Part shown: positions 8,509-17,958 of the stretch, one piece after another
Numbering within the stretch: the first letter of the stretch is position 1
How the letters are laid out: the number at the start of each line of letters is the position of its first letter
From: Streptomyces phaeolivaceus
Lineage (GTDB): Bacteria; Actinomycetota; Actinomycetes; Streptomycetales; Streptomycetaceae
Length of the DNA: 64,000 nt
Assembly (NCBI RefSeq): GCF_009184865.1
Contig: NZ_CP045096.1
Coordinates: 9,672,001 to 9,736,000, forward strand
Direction: 5' to 3'
Translations under genes and position numbers: made by a program
The notes under the pieces: generated by a model
Told to the model about the DNA's origin: nothing
Database searches by the model: none
Seen by the model: the letters and a program-made list of their open reading frames with translations, nothing else

Positions 8509-10446
8509 GTGACTGAGCCGACCACGACCCACCTCTGCCCGGCCCACACCACGACCGACACGGCGCGTACGGAGAGAGTGAGTCCGGAGCGAGTGAGTCC
8601 GGAGAGGGCGAGTTCCGGGAGGGCGTGCGCGGACAGCGAGGCGGTCTCCGGCGCCGCCGGCGCGCTCACCTGGGGCGGGGGCCGGCTGTACCGGCACGGC
8701 GTCCCGCATCGCGTCCTCTCCGGGGCGCTGCACTACTTCCGGGTCCACCCCGACCTGTGGCGGGACCGGATCCGCCGCCTCGCCGACCTCGGCCTCAACA
8801 CCGTCGACACCTATGTGCCGTGGAACTTCCACCAGCCCCGCGAGGACGCGCCGCCCCGCTTCGACGGCTGGCGCGACCTCGAACGCTTCATCCGCACGGT
8901 CGGGGAGGAGGGCCTCGACGTCATCGTGCGGCCCGGCCCCTACATCTGCGCGGAGTGGTCCAACGGCGGTCTGCCCAGCTGGCTCACCGCCCGCGACCTC
9001 GCGATCCGCAGCTCCGACCCGGCGTTCACCACCCCCGTCGCCCGCTGGTTCGACGACCTGATCCCGCGCGTCGCCGCCCTCCAGACCCGCGAGGGCGGCC
9101 CGGTCGTGGCGGTCCAGATCGAGAACGAGTTCGGCAGCTACGGCGACGACCACGCCTATCTGCGCTGGAACCGCCGCGCCCTGGCCGAACGGGGCATCAG
9201 GGAACTGCTGTTCACCGCCGACGGCCCCACCGACCTGATGCTCGACGGCGGCACCCTCCCCGGCACCCTCACGGCCGTCACCCTCGGCTCCAAGCCCGAG
9301 GCGGCCCGTGAACTCCTCGCCTCCCGGCGCCCGGACGAACCCTTCCTCGTCGCCGAGTTCTGGAACGGCTGGTTCGACCACTGGGGCAAACGGCACCACG
9401 TCCGTGGTGTGGACAGCGCGGTCCACACCCTCCGCGCCATCGTCGCCGACGGCGGCGGCGTCAGCCTCTACATGGCCCACGGCGGCACCAACTTCGGCCT
9501 CTGGGCGGGCGCCAACGACCACGAGGGCCGACTCGCCCCCGTCGTGACCAGCTACGACTCCGACGCGCCGATCGCCGAGGACGGCAGCCTCACGGCCAAG
9601 TTCCACGCCGTACGCGAGGCACTCGGCGCCCACGGCCCGCTCCGTTCCCCCGCACGCCTGCCGACCCTGCCCCCGGCCCGCCTCCCGCTCGTCCACCGGG
9701 CCGACCTGCTCCCCGGCCTGCGCGCCGTCCCGGCCCAGGCCACGACCGCGCCCCGCCCCGCCTCGTTCGAACAACTCGGTCTCGACGCGGGCATGGTCCT
9801 GCACACCGCGCACCCCCGCATCCCGGCGGGCGCCCACCGGCTCGTCCTCACCGACGTGAGGGACCGGGCACTGGTCTTCGTCGACGGCACGTTCGCCGGT
9901 GCCGCCGCCCCCGACTCACCGGAACTCCACATCGACGGCACCGGTGCCGTCGTACGCCTGGAGATCCTCGTCGAGAACCTCGGGCGCGTGAACTACGGTC
10001 CCGGCATCGGCGCCCACAAGGGCCTGCTCGGCCCGGTCCTCGTCGACCGGCGCATCGTGCAGGGGTGGGAGAGCAGGCCGGTGGCGTTGCAGGAGTGGGG
10101 GGACGCGGAGCTGGGGGCGGCGGTCGGAACCGCGCCCACGGTCGGCGGTCGTCCCGTCCGCGCGAACGCGGGGTTCGCGGTCGCCGAGTTGCGGGTCGAC
10201 ACACCCGCGGACACCTTCCTCGCGCTGCCGGGCTCCGGCCGGGGCCTCGTCTGGGTGAACGGATTTCTCCTCGGCCGGTACTGGGAGATCGGGCCCCAGG
10301 TCACGCTGTACTGCCCGGCGCCCCTGCTCCGCTCCGGCGGGAACACCGTGACGGTCCTCGAACTGGAACGCCTCGGCACGGAACTGGAGCTGCGGGCCCG
10401 TCCCGAACTGGGGCCGCCGGAGGAGTACGTTGAGGAGTTCGACTGA
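8509..10446 (+). CDS. beta-galactosidase, GH35 family
   Basis: The product is 645 residues from the GTG at 8509. The GH35 barrel begins near residue 60 with 'HRVLSGALHYFRVHPDLWRDRI', then 'NTVDTYVPWNFHQP', 'IVRPGPYICAEWSNGGLPSWL', 'VAVQIENEFGSYG' (acid/base Glu) and 'FLVAEFWNGWFDHWG' (nucleophile Glu). C-terminal beta-sandwich domains follow. There is no signal peptide, so it is likely intracellular. No ribosome site precedes 8509; a promoter ending at that base suggests leaderless translation. A second candidate is the GTG near 8578, preceded by GGAGAG, which would remove a low-complexity ERVSPERVSPER stretch. It is divergent from its presumed LacI regulator. Confidence 0.92.
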   Translation: MTEPTTTHLCPAHTTTDTARTERVSPERVSPERASSGRACADSEAVSGAAGALTWGGGRLYRHGVPHRVLSGALHYFRVHPDLWRDRIRRLADLGLNTVDTYVPWNFHQPREDAPPRFDGWRDLERFIRTVGEEGLDVIVRPGPYICAEWSNGGLPSWLTARDLAIRSSDPAFTTPVARWFDDLIPRVAALQTREGGPVVAVQIENEFGSYGDDHAYLRWNRRALAERGIRELLFTADGPTDLMLDGGTLPGTLTAVTLGSKPEAARELLASRRPDEPFLVAEFWNGWFDHWGKRHHVRGVDSAVHTLRAIVADGGGVSLYMAHGGTNFGLWAGANDHEGRLAPVVTSYDSDAPIAEDGSLTAKFHAVREALGAHGPLRSPARLPTLPPARLPLVHRADLLPGLRAVPAQATTAPRPASFEQLGLDAGMVLHTAHPRIPAGAHRLVLTDVRDRALVFVDGTFAGAAAPDSPELHIDGTGAVVRLEILVENLGRVNYGPGIGAHKGLLGPVLVDRRIVQGWESRPVALQEWGDAELGAAVGTAPTVGGRPVRANAGFAVAELRVDTPADTFLALPGSGRGLVWVNGFLLGRYWEIGPQVTLYCPAPLLRSGGNTVTVLELERLGTELELRARPELGPPEEYVEEFD

Positions 10447-10510
10447 GCGAAGCGGCGCACTCGGCCCGGCTCCTGGGTGAGGCGGCGGAGACGCGGAGAG
10501 GGGTATCGGC

Positions 10511-11350
10511 ATGCCTGAGGGATGGCGGTGGGACCGCACGCTCTTCCAGGGCAGCGCGGTCCACTACGGGCGGGGCCGTCTCCCGTACGCCTCCGGCTTC
10601 CCCGAAGTGCTCGCCGGGGCCCTGGAGTTGGACGGCAGGGGCAGACTCCTCGACGTCGGCTGCGGTCCGGGGACCGTACTGCTGCCGATGGCGCGGTACT
10701 TCACGGAGGCGGTCGGCGTCGATCCGGACGCGGACATGCTGGCCGAGGCCGAACGGCAGGCCGGACAGCGAGGGGTGACCAGCGCGCGCTGGGTGGCCGC
10801 CCGTGCCGAGGATCTGCCCGTGGGGCTGGGGGAGTTCCGGGTCGTGGTGTTCGCCCAGTCCTTCCACTGGACGGACCGGGACCGGGTCGCGGCCACCGTG
10901 CTGGAGATGCTGGAGCCGGGCGGCGCGCTCCTCCACATCAGCGACCTGAAGGACCCGCCGCCCGAGCCGGTGCCGCCGTCGTCGACCGCGCCGCCGTACG
11001 ACCGGATCGGTGACCTGGTACGCCGCTACCTGGGCCCGGTGCGGCGCGCCGGGCAGGGAGTGCTGGTCGACGGAACGCCGGGTGGCGAGGCCGCCATCAT
11101 CGAGCGCGCCGGGTTCCAGGGCTTCGTACGGCTGGTGGTGCCGGCCGGGGAGGTCGTCACCCGCACCTCGGACGACATCGTCGCGTGGGTGTTCTCCCGC
11201 TCCGATTCCGCGCCGCACCTGTTCGGCGACGCACTGGCGGACTTCGAGCGGGACCTGCGGGCGATGCTCGCGGAGACGGCGCCCGACTGCCGGTTCGCGG
11301 AGCGTCCACCGGCGACCGAGATGCGGATCTGGCGGAAGCCGCCGGGGTGA
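10511..11350 (+). CDS. class I SAM-dependent methyltransferase
   Basis: The product has 279 residues. Motif I is 'LLDVGCGPGTVLLPMA', motif II is 'AVGVDPDADMLAEAER' and a post-motif 'VVVFAQSFHWTDRDRV' resembles the Methyltransf_11 group. The C-terminal half carries 'PPATEMRIWRKP' as in small-molecule methyltransferases. The ATG at 10511 follows GAGAGGGG. It stands alone after the GH35 gene and shows no partner; the substrate is unknown. Confidence 0.85.
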   Translation: MPEGWRWDRTLFQGSAVHYGRGRLPYASGFPEVLAGALELDGRGRLLDVGCGPGTVLLPMARYFTEAVGVDPDADMLAEAERQAGQRGVTSARWVAARAEDLPVGLGEFRVVVFAQSFHWTDRDRVAATVLEMLEPGGALLHISDLKDPPPEPVPPSSTAPPYDRIGDLVRRYLGPVRRAGQGVLVDGTPGGEAAIIERAGFQGFVRLVVPAGEVVTRTSDDIVAWVFSRSDSAPHLFGDALADFERDLRAMLAETAPDCRFAERPPATEMRIWRKPPG

Positions 11351-11452
11351 GCGGTGCCGCCGTCGGCGGCTCGTCGGTGTTGTCGGTGGCCGCTGTTGGT
11401 CTCCGGCCGGGGAGTGAGTGATCCACGAGTACCGGTGTGGGGGTGGGGGCGG

Positions 11453-12697
11453 ATGAGCAGACTCGCGTGTCCGCTGTGCGGGCAGCAGGTGGCGGCGAAT
11501 CGGCAGGGGCTGGCCCGGCATCAGCGGGCGGACGGTGAGCCGTGCCTGCCGGACGACGACTCCGCGCCCGCGATCGGTACGCCCGCCGTCGGCTGTGGCG
11601 CGGTGGCCCTGAGCGTGGTCGCGGCGGTCGTGTTCGGCTCGTGGCCGCTGCTGTGGGTGTGTCTGCTCGTCTCGGCGGGAGTGATCGTCTGGCGGGCGAA
11701 CCTCAGCCCCGCCGCCCGGATCGCCGCCGCGGACCGCCGGGCCGTCCAGGCGGTCGCGCAGGGTGCGACGACCGCGGACACCGGCCCACCCGTCCGGGAC
11801 GTCGAGGCGGAGGCGAAGCGGCTGCTGGAGGAGTTGCCTCCGCTGGGCGCGACGGTCGAGGACGCGGTCGCCGCCGGTATGGCACGGCTGCGGCCCTTCG
11901 ACCCACAGCCGCTCAAGGTGCGGTTCACCAAACTGGCGCGGGCGCATGTCGCCGCCGACGAGCGGATACTCGGCCTCGCCGTGGGCCCGGATCAGGGTCC
12001 CTCCGGGGGCGGCCGAGTACTGGCGGTCGTCACCGACCGGGCGTTGGTGGTGAAGGACAGGGACGTCGTCTACCGCGACGACACCCCGGAGACACAGCCC
12101 GGCGCCTACGGCTACCTCGCCTCCGGCGCCCGTACGTTCTCCTTCTCCACCAACCACGGTCTGGAGACGGCCGTCGCAGCCCGCGCACTCGCCGCCGCCT
12201 CGCCGCGTCGCACGGCGGTGGCACCCTCCGGTCGGCCGCCCGAGCGGCTGATCCGCGAGGCCCGCGACGCCGAACTGAGCGCCGCCGAGTGGATGCGCCA
12301 CCTCGGTTTCGCCGACGCGGTCGCCACGCCCGTCGGCGCGGACGGCGGCGTCGACGTGGTCAGCGCCCGTGCCGTCGCCCAGGTCGAACTGGAGGGCAAG
12401 CCCACCGGCCGCCCCACCGTCCAGCAACTCCACGGCGTCGCCGCCCAGGAGAAGAAGACCGGCGTCTTCTTCTCCGTCGCCGGCTACACCCCCCAGGCCC
12501 GCACCTGGGCCCAGACCAGCGGCACCCTCCTCTTCCGCTTCGACCGCCAGGGCGCGGTGGAGGCGGTCAACGCGGTCGCACATGAGCTGCTGGCCGAGGC
12601 GGATGCGAGGGCTGATACGGGGGCGGAAGCGGGGGCCGATACGGGGGCTGATGCGGGTGCGGATGCGGATGCCCGGGGGACTGCCGGTGGCAGGTAG
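11453..12697 (+). CDS. membrane-anchored Mrr-like (PD-(D/E)XK) nuclease-fold protein with zinc-finger start
   Basis: The product has 414 residues from the ATG at 11453. Order of parts: a C-x2-C...H...C finger-like start (CPLCGQQV...ARHQ...C, residues 4-30), two membrane helices (about 45-85), a PH-like beta domain ('RVLAVVTDRALVVKDRDVVYRDD', about 180-230), then an Mrr-like domain from about 260 ('AEWMRHLGFADAVATPVGADGGVDVV' and 'GRPTVQQLHGVAAQEK'). The expected Q-x-K catalytic triplet reads Q-V-E, so cleavage activity is uncertain. The tail is an Ala/Asp/Gly repeat. Similar proteins without the Q-to-E change are common in Streptomyces and are annotated as restriction endonucleases. Confidence 0.72.
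   Translation: MSRLACPLCGQQVAANRQGLARHQRADGEPCLPDDDSAPAIGTPAVGCGAVALSVVAAVVFGSWPLLWVCLLVSAGVIVWRANLSPAARIAAADRRAVQAVAQGATTADTGPPVRDVEAEAKRLLEELPPLGATVEDAVAAGMARLRPFDPQPLKVRFTKLARAHVAADERILGLAVGPDQGPSGGGRVLAVVTDRALVVKDRDVVYRDDTPETQPGAYGYLASGARTFSFSTNHGLETAVAARALAAASPRRTAVAPSGRPPERLIREARDAELSAAEWMRHLGFADAVATPVGADGGVDVVSARAVAQVELEGKPTGRPTVQQLHGVAAQEKKTGVFFSVAGYTPQARTWAQTSGTLLFRFDRQGAVEAVNAVAHELLAEADARADTGAEAGADTGADAGADADARGTAGGR
12600..12690 (+). repeat. GC-rich tandem repeat encoding an acidic Ala/Asp tail
   Basis: Imperfect copies of a gatGCGGGGGCt-like unit encode the ADTGAEAGADTGADAGADAD tail of the Mrr-like protein. Such tracts change length easily by slippage. Confidence 0.6.
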
Positions 12698-12772
12698 GCT
12701 CAACCGGCCCGGGGTGTCGGCAAGCTCAGGGCGCTTCCGGCGACCGCGCCCACCTAGCTCCTGCTCGGAGCG

Positions 12773-12816
12773 GGGTCCGTCTCATGACGGGCGGTCGCCG
12801 GTCATGAGACGGACCC
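12773..12816. terminator. strong hairpin, likely terminator after the Mrr-like gene
   Basis: A perfect 16-bp stem (12773-12788 pairing with 12801-12816) encloses a 12-base loop. It begins 75 bases after the Mrr-like stop. There is no long T run, as is usual in Streptomyces terminators. Confidence 0.7.
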
Positions 12817-12861
12817 GGAAAGAACCGACAAGATCATGCGCGTCCTTGTGCTCCGAGACCC

Positions 12862-12915
12862 GGCGGAGGCGATTCCATGACCGGTCGCGACGGAGGCGAT
12901 TCGATGACCGGCGGC
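12862..12915 (+). repeat. tandem 27-bp duplication of a ribosome site and start codon
   Basis: Two adjacent copies each contain GGAGGCGATTC-ATGACCGG (with C or G before the ATG). They give the next gene two equally good start sites, at 12877 and 12904. Confidence 0.75.
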
Positions 12916-14049
12916 GAAGAGCCCGTCCTCCTGCACACCGCAGGCCGGGCCGCTCACATCACTCTCAACCGCCCGAGGGCGCTCAACGCCCTCAACCACA
13001 CCATGGTCCGCCGTATCGACGAGGCGTTGACCGCCTGGGAGCACGACCCGGCCGTCGAGACCGTCGTCATCGCCGGCGCGGGGGAGCGGGGCCTGTGCGC
13101 GGGCGGCGACATCCGCGTAGTGCACGACGACGCCCGTGACGGTGACGGCACCGCGTCCGCCGCGTTCTGGCGGGACGAGTACCGCCTCAACGCCCGTATC
13201 GCCCGCTATCCGAAGCCGTACGTCGCCGTCATGGACGGGATCGTGATGGGCGGTGGGGTCGGCATCTCCGCGCACGGTGATGTCCGGGTGGTCACCGAGC
13301 GGTCGAGGGTCGCCATGCCCGAGACCGGCATCGGTTTCGTCCCCGATGTCGGCGGGACGTATCTACTGGCTCTGGCCCCGGGCGAGTTGGGCACCTTCCT
13401 GGCGCTGACCGGCGCACCGGTGGGCGCCGGGGACGCCGTGCTGTGCGGCCTCGCCGACCACTACGTACCGTCCGCGTCGCTGGGCCAACTGCTCGACGAA
13501 CTGGCCGAGTTGCCCGCCCGGGAAGCCGTGGCCCGGCGGTCGGAGCCGACCCCTCCGGGCGAACTGGCCGCGCGGCGGGAGTGGATCGACCCGTGCTTCG
13601 CCGCCGACACGGTCGAGGGGATCGTCCGGCGTCTGCTCGCCCACGGCGACCCGGCGGCCAAGGAGACCGCCGAGACCCTGCTCACCAAGTCCCCCACGGC
13701 CCTCAAGGTCACCCTGGCCTCCGTACGCCGAGCCCGGCGACTGGGCTCCCTGGAGCGGGTGTTGGACCAGGAGTACCGCGTGTCCTGTGCGGCCCTGGCC
13801 ATTCCCGACCTGGTCGAGGGCATCCGCGCCCAGGTCATCGACAAGGACCGCGACCCGCACTGGTCCCCGGCCACCCTCGCCGACGTCACCGACACCGATG
13901 TGGAGCGGTTCTTCGCACCGCTCGGCGAGCGCGAACTCGGCCTGGCGCGCAGCCGCAGCCGTAGCCGCAGCCGCAGCCGCAGCCGGGACCTCGACCTCGA
14001 CCTCGATCACGGTCTCGGTCACGACCTCGCCGAACCCGACATCACCTAG
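12877..14049 (+). CDS. enoyl-CoA hydratase/isomerase family, 3-hydroxyisobutyryl-CoA hydrolase-like
   Basis: The product has 390 residues from 12877, or 381 from the duplicated start at 12904. Crotonase-fold motifs are 'ITLNRPRALNALNHTMVRRI', the oxyanion block 'GLCAGGDIRVVHDDARDG', 'PYVAVMDGIVMGGGVGISAHG' and the hydrolase signature 'MPETGIGFVPDVGGTY'. It would hydrolyse 3-hydroxyisobutyryl-CoA in valine breakdown. No valine genes are adjacent. The C-terminus ends in a low-complexity (RS)n then (DL)n tail, (residues about 360-380), encoded by CGCAGC and GACCTC repeats; this looks like a slippage-born extension rather than part of the fold. Confidence 0.85.
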   Translation: MTGRDGGDSMTGGEEPVLLHTAGRAAHITLNRPRALNALNHTMVRRIDEALTAWEHDPAVETVVIAGAGERGLCAGGDIRVVHDDARDGDGTASAAFWRDEYRLNARIARYPKPYVAVMDGIVMGGGVGISAHGDVRVVTERSRVAMPETGIGFVPDVGGTYLLALAPGELGTFLALTGAPVGAGDAVLCGLADHYVPSASLGQLLDELAELPAREAVARRSEPTPPGELAARREWIDPCFAADTVEGIVRRLLAHGDPAAKETAETLLTKSPTALKVTLASVRRARRLGSLERVLDQEYRVSCAALAIPDLVEGIRAQVIDKDRDPHWSPATLADVTDTDVERFFAPLGERELGLARSRSRSRSRSRSRDLDLDLDHGLGHDLAEPDIT

Positions 14050-14058
14050 GCTTCCCCC

Positions 14059-14589
14059 ATGATCGACACGCCCCACGCCCTGCGCGTCCGACCCGGCGGC
14101 CCGGCCGACGCACCCGCCATCCTTCGTATGCTCGACGGGGCGGTGGCCTGGATGAACGAGCGTGGCAACACCGAGCAGTGGGGCACGATCCCGTACTCGC
14201 GGAGGCCCGACGGGACGGCACGGATCGAGCGGTACACGACCGAGAACACCCCGTACATCGCGGAGTTGGACTGACGACCCGTCGGAGCGCTCGTCCTCGA
14301 CACCGGCCCCAGCCCCCAGGTGCCGATCGCCCCGGCCGGCGAAGCCGAGCGCTACGTCCGCCTCCTGGTCACCGACCGCCACCACGCCGGCCTCGGCATC
14401 GGCGTGTCCCTGCTGACCCACGCCGTCGAGGAAACCCGCCGAGCGGGCGTATCACTCCTCCGCGTCGACTGCTGGGCGGGCGAGGAAGGCCGCCTCGTCG
14501 CCTTCTACGAGCGCAACGGCTTCACCCGCACGACCCCGTTCCTCTCCGGCACCTGGCCGGGCCAGGTGCTGTCCCGCAGGGTCGACTGA
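14059..14589 (+). pseudogene. GNAT acetyltransferase interrupted by one in-frame stop
   Basis: The first part (14059-14271) encodes 'LRVRPGGPADAPAILRMLDGAVAWMNERG'. A TGA at 14272-14274 ends it after IAELD. The same frame continues as RPVGALVLDTGPSPQVP and 'YVRLLVTDRHHAGLGIGVSLLTHAVEETRRAG', the acetyl-CoA binding part. No frame change is needed, so a single base change (for example GGA to TGA) explains the break. Residues after the stop still look conserved, so the event is recent, or the stop is a sequencing error or is read through. The second half could start separately at 14320, but would lack the N-terminal strands. Confidence 0.8.
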
Positions 14590-14642
14590 GACGACGGCTC
14601 GGGGGACGGCCGGGAGGAACGGTCCGTCGACGCGGACGTGGG

Positions 14643-15575
14643 TCAGTGGGCGATTCCGTCGATGAGGTCCCGGGCGCCCTGGCGGAGGAGGGCCACGGCC
14701 ACCGAGGTGCCGAGGGTCGCCGGGTCGAGGCGGCCGGCCCATTCGTGGGCGTTGAGGGTGGTCTTGCCGTCGGGGGTGAAGACGGAGGCGCGGAGGGAGA
14801 GTTCGCCGCCGCGGTCCGTGTGGGCGAAACCGGCGATGGGGCTGTTGCAGTGGCCCTGGAGGACGTGCAGGAACATCCGTTCGGCGAGGGTCTCGCGGTG
14901 GGTGTTCGGATCGCCGAGGCCGCTGACGATGTCGATGGTGTCGGTGTCGCCCTCCCGGCACTGCAGCGCCAGCACGCCCGCGCCGATCGGCGGCATCATC
15001 GTCTCGACGGAGAGGATCTCGCTGATCACATCCGCCCGGCCGATCCGCTCCAGCCCGGACACGGCCAGCAGCAGCGCGTCCGCCTCACCGGCGGCCAGCT
15101 TCTCCAGCCGGCGGTTGGCGTTGCCGCGGAACGGCACGCACTCCAAGTGCGGGTGGGAGGCGGCGAGTTGCGCGGTGCGCCGGACGGACGAGGTGCCGAT
15201 ACGGGTCCCTGCGGGCAGCTCGTCCAGCGTGCGTCCGGCGGGGTCCACGAGCGCGTCCCGGATGTCGTCCCGTGCCAGGAACGCGGCGAACATCGTGCCG
15301 GCCGGCAGCGGCCGGTCGGCGGGGATGTCCTTCACGCAGTGCACGGCCAGGTCCGCCTCGCTCGCGACGAGGGCGGCGTCGACCTCCTTGGTGAACGCCC
15401 CCTTGCCCTCGACCTGGGAGAGGTCGCCCATCCACTTGTCCCCGGTCGTCTTCACGGGGACCACTTCGGTGCGCAGCGCCGGGTGCAGCACGGCGAGTTC
15501 GGCGCGTACGCGCTCCACCTGGGCCAGGGCCATGGGCGAGTCTCGGGAAACGATACGAATCAGGTCCTGCGACAT
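14643..15575 (-). CDS. hemC: hydroxymethylbilane synthase (porphobilinogen deaminase)
   Basis: The product has 310 residues. It joins four porphobilinogens into the linear tetrapyrrole precursor of haem, sirohaem and cobalamin. Signatures are '[21 protein letters not shown]', 'KTTGDKW', '[12 protein letters not shown]', '[12 protein letters not shown]' and the cofactor Cys in '[13 protein letters not shown]'. The ATG at 15575 has no clear ribosome site, but TATCGT ends six bases upstream, which would fit a leaderless transcript. It is not in a hemACD cluster. Streptomyces normally keeps hemC with hemA, hemD and hemB, so this may be a second copy. Confidence 0.9.
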   Translation of the reverse strand: MSQDLIRIVSRDSPMALAQVERVRAELAVLHPALRTEVVPVKTTGDKWMGDLSQVEGKGAFTKEVDAALVASEADLAVHCVKDIPADRPLPAGTMFAAFLARDDIRDALVDPAGRTLDELPAGTRIGTSSVRRTAQLAASHPHLECVPFRGNANRRLEKLAAGEADALLLAVSGLERIGRADVISEILSVETMMPPIGAGVLALQCREGDTDTIDIVSGLGDPNTHRETLAERMFLHVLQGHCNSPIAGFAHTDRGGELSLRASVFTPDGKTTLNAHEWAGRLDPATLGTSVAVALLRQGARDLIDGIAH

Positions 15576-15636
15576 GAAGTCACGATAGCCCCTCGGACCG
15601 GGCCCCGATGACCAACCCGACTCCTCGCACGTTCGC

Positions 15637-17958
15637 TCACACATCCGCCCGCTGGTACTGGCCGAGGAAGTCGAACTTCCGGTCGACCACGCGGAACAGG
15701 AACAACGCGTCATGGTTGTATCCGTAGTCCGCCGAGAACGCGACGGTCCGGCTGATGCCCTTGTAGGTCACCTCACGCATCCGCCGCACGACCGCCCCGC
15801 GTTCCGTCAGGGGCGAGCCCCCGCTCCCGCACACCTCGGCCAGGAACAGCACCGCGTCGTACGCCTCCGCCGCGTACGGGCCGGGGCGCTCCCCGTACCG
15901 TGCCTCGTACGCGGCGGCGAAGGAGCGGGCCGCCGGGGTGGCCGTCGCGTCGATGAACGTGGTGGCGAGGACCCAGCCGTCGGCGGCCGGGCCCGCGCTC
16001 TCCAGGAACCTTGTGCCGAAGGCCCGTTGGGTCGCGACCCGGGCCCCGGAGAACCCGGCCCCGCGCAGCGCCGCCGCGAAGGCGCCCGCGCGTTCCTGAC
16101 CGCCGCTGAACACGACCGCGTCGGCCCGTGCCGCGACGGCCTTCCCGGCGAGCGCGGCGGCGTCGAGCCTCCCGGCGGCGACACTCGTGATCTCGGCGTC
16201 CCTCCCGGCGCGGCCCAGTCCGCGCTGGACGAGGTCGCACAGGGTCCAGGCGAAGTCGCCCTCGGCCCGGTCCTCCACGAGGAACACCTGGCGGGCGTCG
16301 GCCTTGCCCGACAGATACCTGTTGCAGGGGGCGGCCAGCAACTGATCGGTGGGCGAGAGTTGCGCGTGCGAACGGAGCGTGCTCAGGTCGGCCTCCCTGA
16401 CCTGCCCCGACACCCCCACCGACACGGAGACGACGGGGAGCACGGCCTTCGTGTACGTGGTCTCCGCCGCGAGGAAACAGTCGTCCGTGGTCGGGCCCAG
16501 CACCGCGAGGACCCGCTCGTCCGCCACCAGCCGTCGGGCCCGGTCCAGGGTGCGGTCCGGTTCGCCCTCGTCGTCGTACGCCCGCAGCCTCAGCCGTAGC
16601 GGCCGGTCGGCGTCGGCGTTGACACGCGCGACGGCCAGCCGGGCGCCGTTGAGCTGGGCGCGGCCGATGTCGCCGTGCGCGCCGGAGAGGTCGCCCTGGA
16701 ACGCCACGGCGAGTTCGGTGCGCGGCCCGGACGAGGGCACGCCGCCCGAACCGGCCTTCCGCTCACCCCTGTTGTTCCACCACCAGGCCCCACCGCCGGC
16801 CGCCAGCACTCCCGCCGCACCTGTGGAACCGAGCACCAGGAAACCGCGGCGGGTCGTGGCCGACCGGCGAACGGCGTCCGGTTCCTTGAGGGACGTCACC
16901 GTGACCGCGTCCAACGACACCGGCCCGTCCACCGACACCGGCGCGCCCGAGTCCCCCGACCCGTCCACAGCCACCGGCTCGTTCGCGACCGCGACCGCTT
17001 CCGCCGCCGTACCCCGTGCGGTCGGTGCGGACACGCGCGTCGGTTCGATCGCGCCCATCGCGAGCACCGCCGCGGACCGGTCGGCGATCAGGCGGGTCAC
17101 CGGCTCCGGCAGCCACCGCTCCCGGTCGGCGGTCACGGCGGCGGTGAGCGCGGCGCCGACCTCGACGGCGGTCGGCCGCCGCGCCGGATCCTTGTCCAGA
17201 CACGCCCGTACGACCGGTTCCAACGCCGCTGGGATACCGGGCAGTTCAGGTTCGTCGTAGACCGTGCGCAACAGCATCGCGGCGGCGGCGCCGGCCCCGA
17301 AGGGACGTACGCCGGTCGCGGTGCGGGCGAGGACGCAGCCGAGCGAGAAGACATCGCTGGGCGGCCCGATGTCCGCGCCGCGCGCCCGCGCCTGCTCGGG
17401 CGAGAGGAAGCCAGGCGAGCCCACGACGACGCCGGTGGACGTGAGCGGCGTGCCGTCCGGCGTGCGCGCGATACCGAAGTCGATGAGCCGGGGCCCGTCC
17501 GGGGCCAGCAGCACATTGCCCGGCTTCACGTCCCGGTGCACCAGCCCCGCCCGGTGGACCGCGTCCAGCGCCTCGGCGAGCAGCTGCCCCAGCACGGACA
17601 CGGAGGCGGCGGGCCACGGCCCCCGCCCCTCCGGCCCCTCCGGCCCATCCAGCACCTCCGCCAGCGAAGGACCCGGTACGAACGCGGTCGCCAGCCAGGG
17701 ATCCTCCGCGTCGGCGTCCGCGCCCAGCAACGGGACCACCCAGGGGCTGTCCACCCGCCGGGCCACCTCGATCTCCCGGCGGAACCTGGCCCGGAACCCG
17801 ACGTCGTCCGCGTAGGACGCCCGGACGACCTTGACGGCGGCGTACGCCCCGCCCGGCGCGCGGGCCAGGAACACGACGCCCATGCCGCCGGCGCCGAGCC
17901 GGCGCAGCAGGCGGTAGTCGCCCAGCCGCGACGGGTCGGCGGTGCGCAGCGGCTCCAT
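15637..17958 (-). CDS. membrane Ser/Thr kinase with extracellular ABC binding-protein-like sensor (1)
   Basis: The product has 773 residues. The kinase domain spans about 14-270: 'GAGGMGVV' loop, Lys43, 'HRDVKPGN' (Asp142), DFG at 160-162, and 'SPEQ' for the activation-segment end. A flexible linker leads to '[20 protein letters not shown]' (368-387), a membrane helix headed by a twin-arginine-like motif. From about 410 to the end is a branched-chain-amino-acid-type (Peripla_BP_6) binding fold: '[27 protein letters not shown]', '[11 protein letters not shown]', '[15 protein letters not shown]'. The sensor should be outside and the kinase inside. Its ATG overlaps the stop of the second kinase by one base (TGATG). 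The ligand is unknown. Confidence 0.9.
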   Translation of the reverse strand: MEPLRTADPSRLGDYRLLRRLGAGGMGVVFLARAPGGAYAAVKVVRASYADDVGFRARFRREIEVARRVDSPWVVPLLGADADAEDPWLATAFVPGPSLAEVLDGPEGPEGRGPWPAASVSVLGQLLAEALDAVHRAGLVHRDVKPGNVLLAPDGPRLIDFGIARTPDGTPLTSTGVVVGSPGFLSPEQARARGADIGPPSDVFSLGCVLARTATGVRPFGAGAAAAMLLRTVYDEPELPGIPAALEPVVRACLDKDPARRPTAVEVGAALTAAVTADRERWLPEPVTRLIADRSAAVLAMGAIEPTRVSAPTARGTAAEAVAVANEPVAVDGSGDSGAPVSVDGPVSLDAVTVTSLKEPDAVRRSATTRRGFLVLGSTGAAGVLAAGGGAWWWNNRGERKAGSGGVPSSGPRTELAVAFQGDLSGAHGDIGRAQLNGARLAVARVNADADRPLRLRLRAYDDEGEPDRTLDRARRLVADERVLAVLGPTTDDCFLAAETTYTKAVLPVVSVSVGVSGQVREADLSTLRSHAQLSPTDQLLAAPCNRYLSGKADARQVFLVEDRAEGDFAWTLCDLVQRGLGRAGRDAEITSVAAGRLDAAALAGKAVAARADAVVFSGGQERAGAFAAALRGAGFSGARVATQRAFGTRFLESAGPAADGWVLATTFIDATATPAARSFAAAYEARYGERPGPYAAEAYDAVLFLAEVCGSGGSPLTERGAVVRRMREVTYKGISRTVAFSADYGYNHDALFLFRVVDRKFDFLGQYQRADV

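Noticed and set aside
12773..12816. Phage or integron attachment site
   Set aside because: A long perfect stem just after a stop codon is better explained as a terminator; no integrase or direct repeat nearby.
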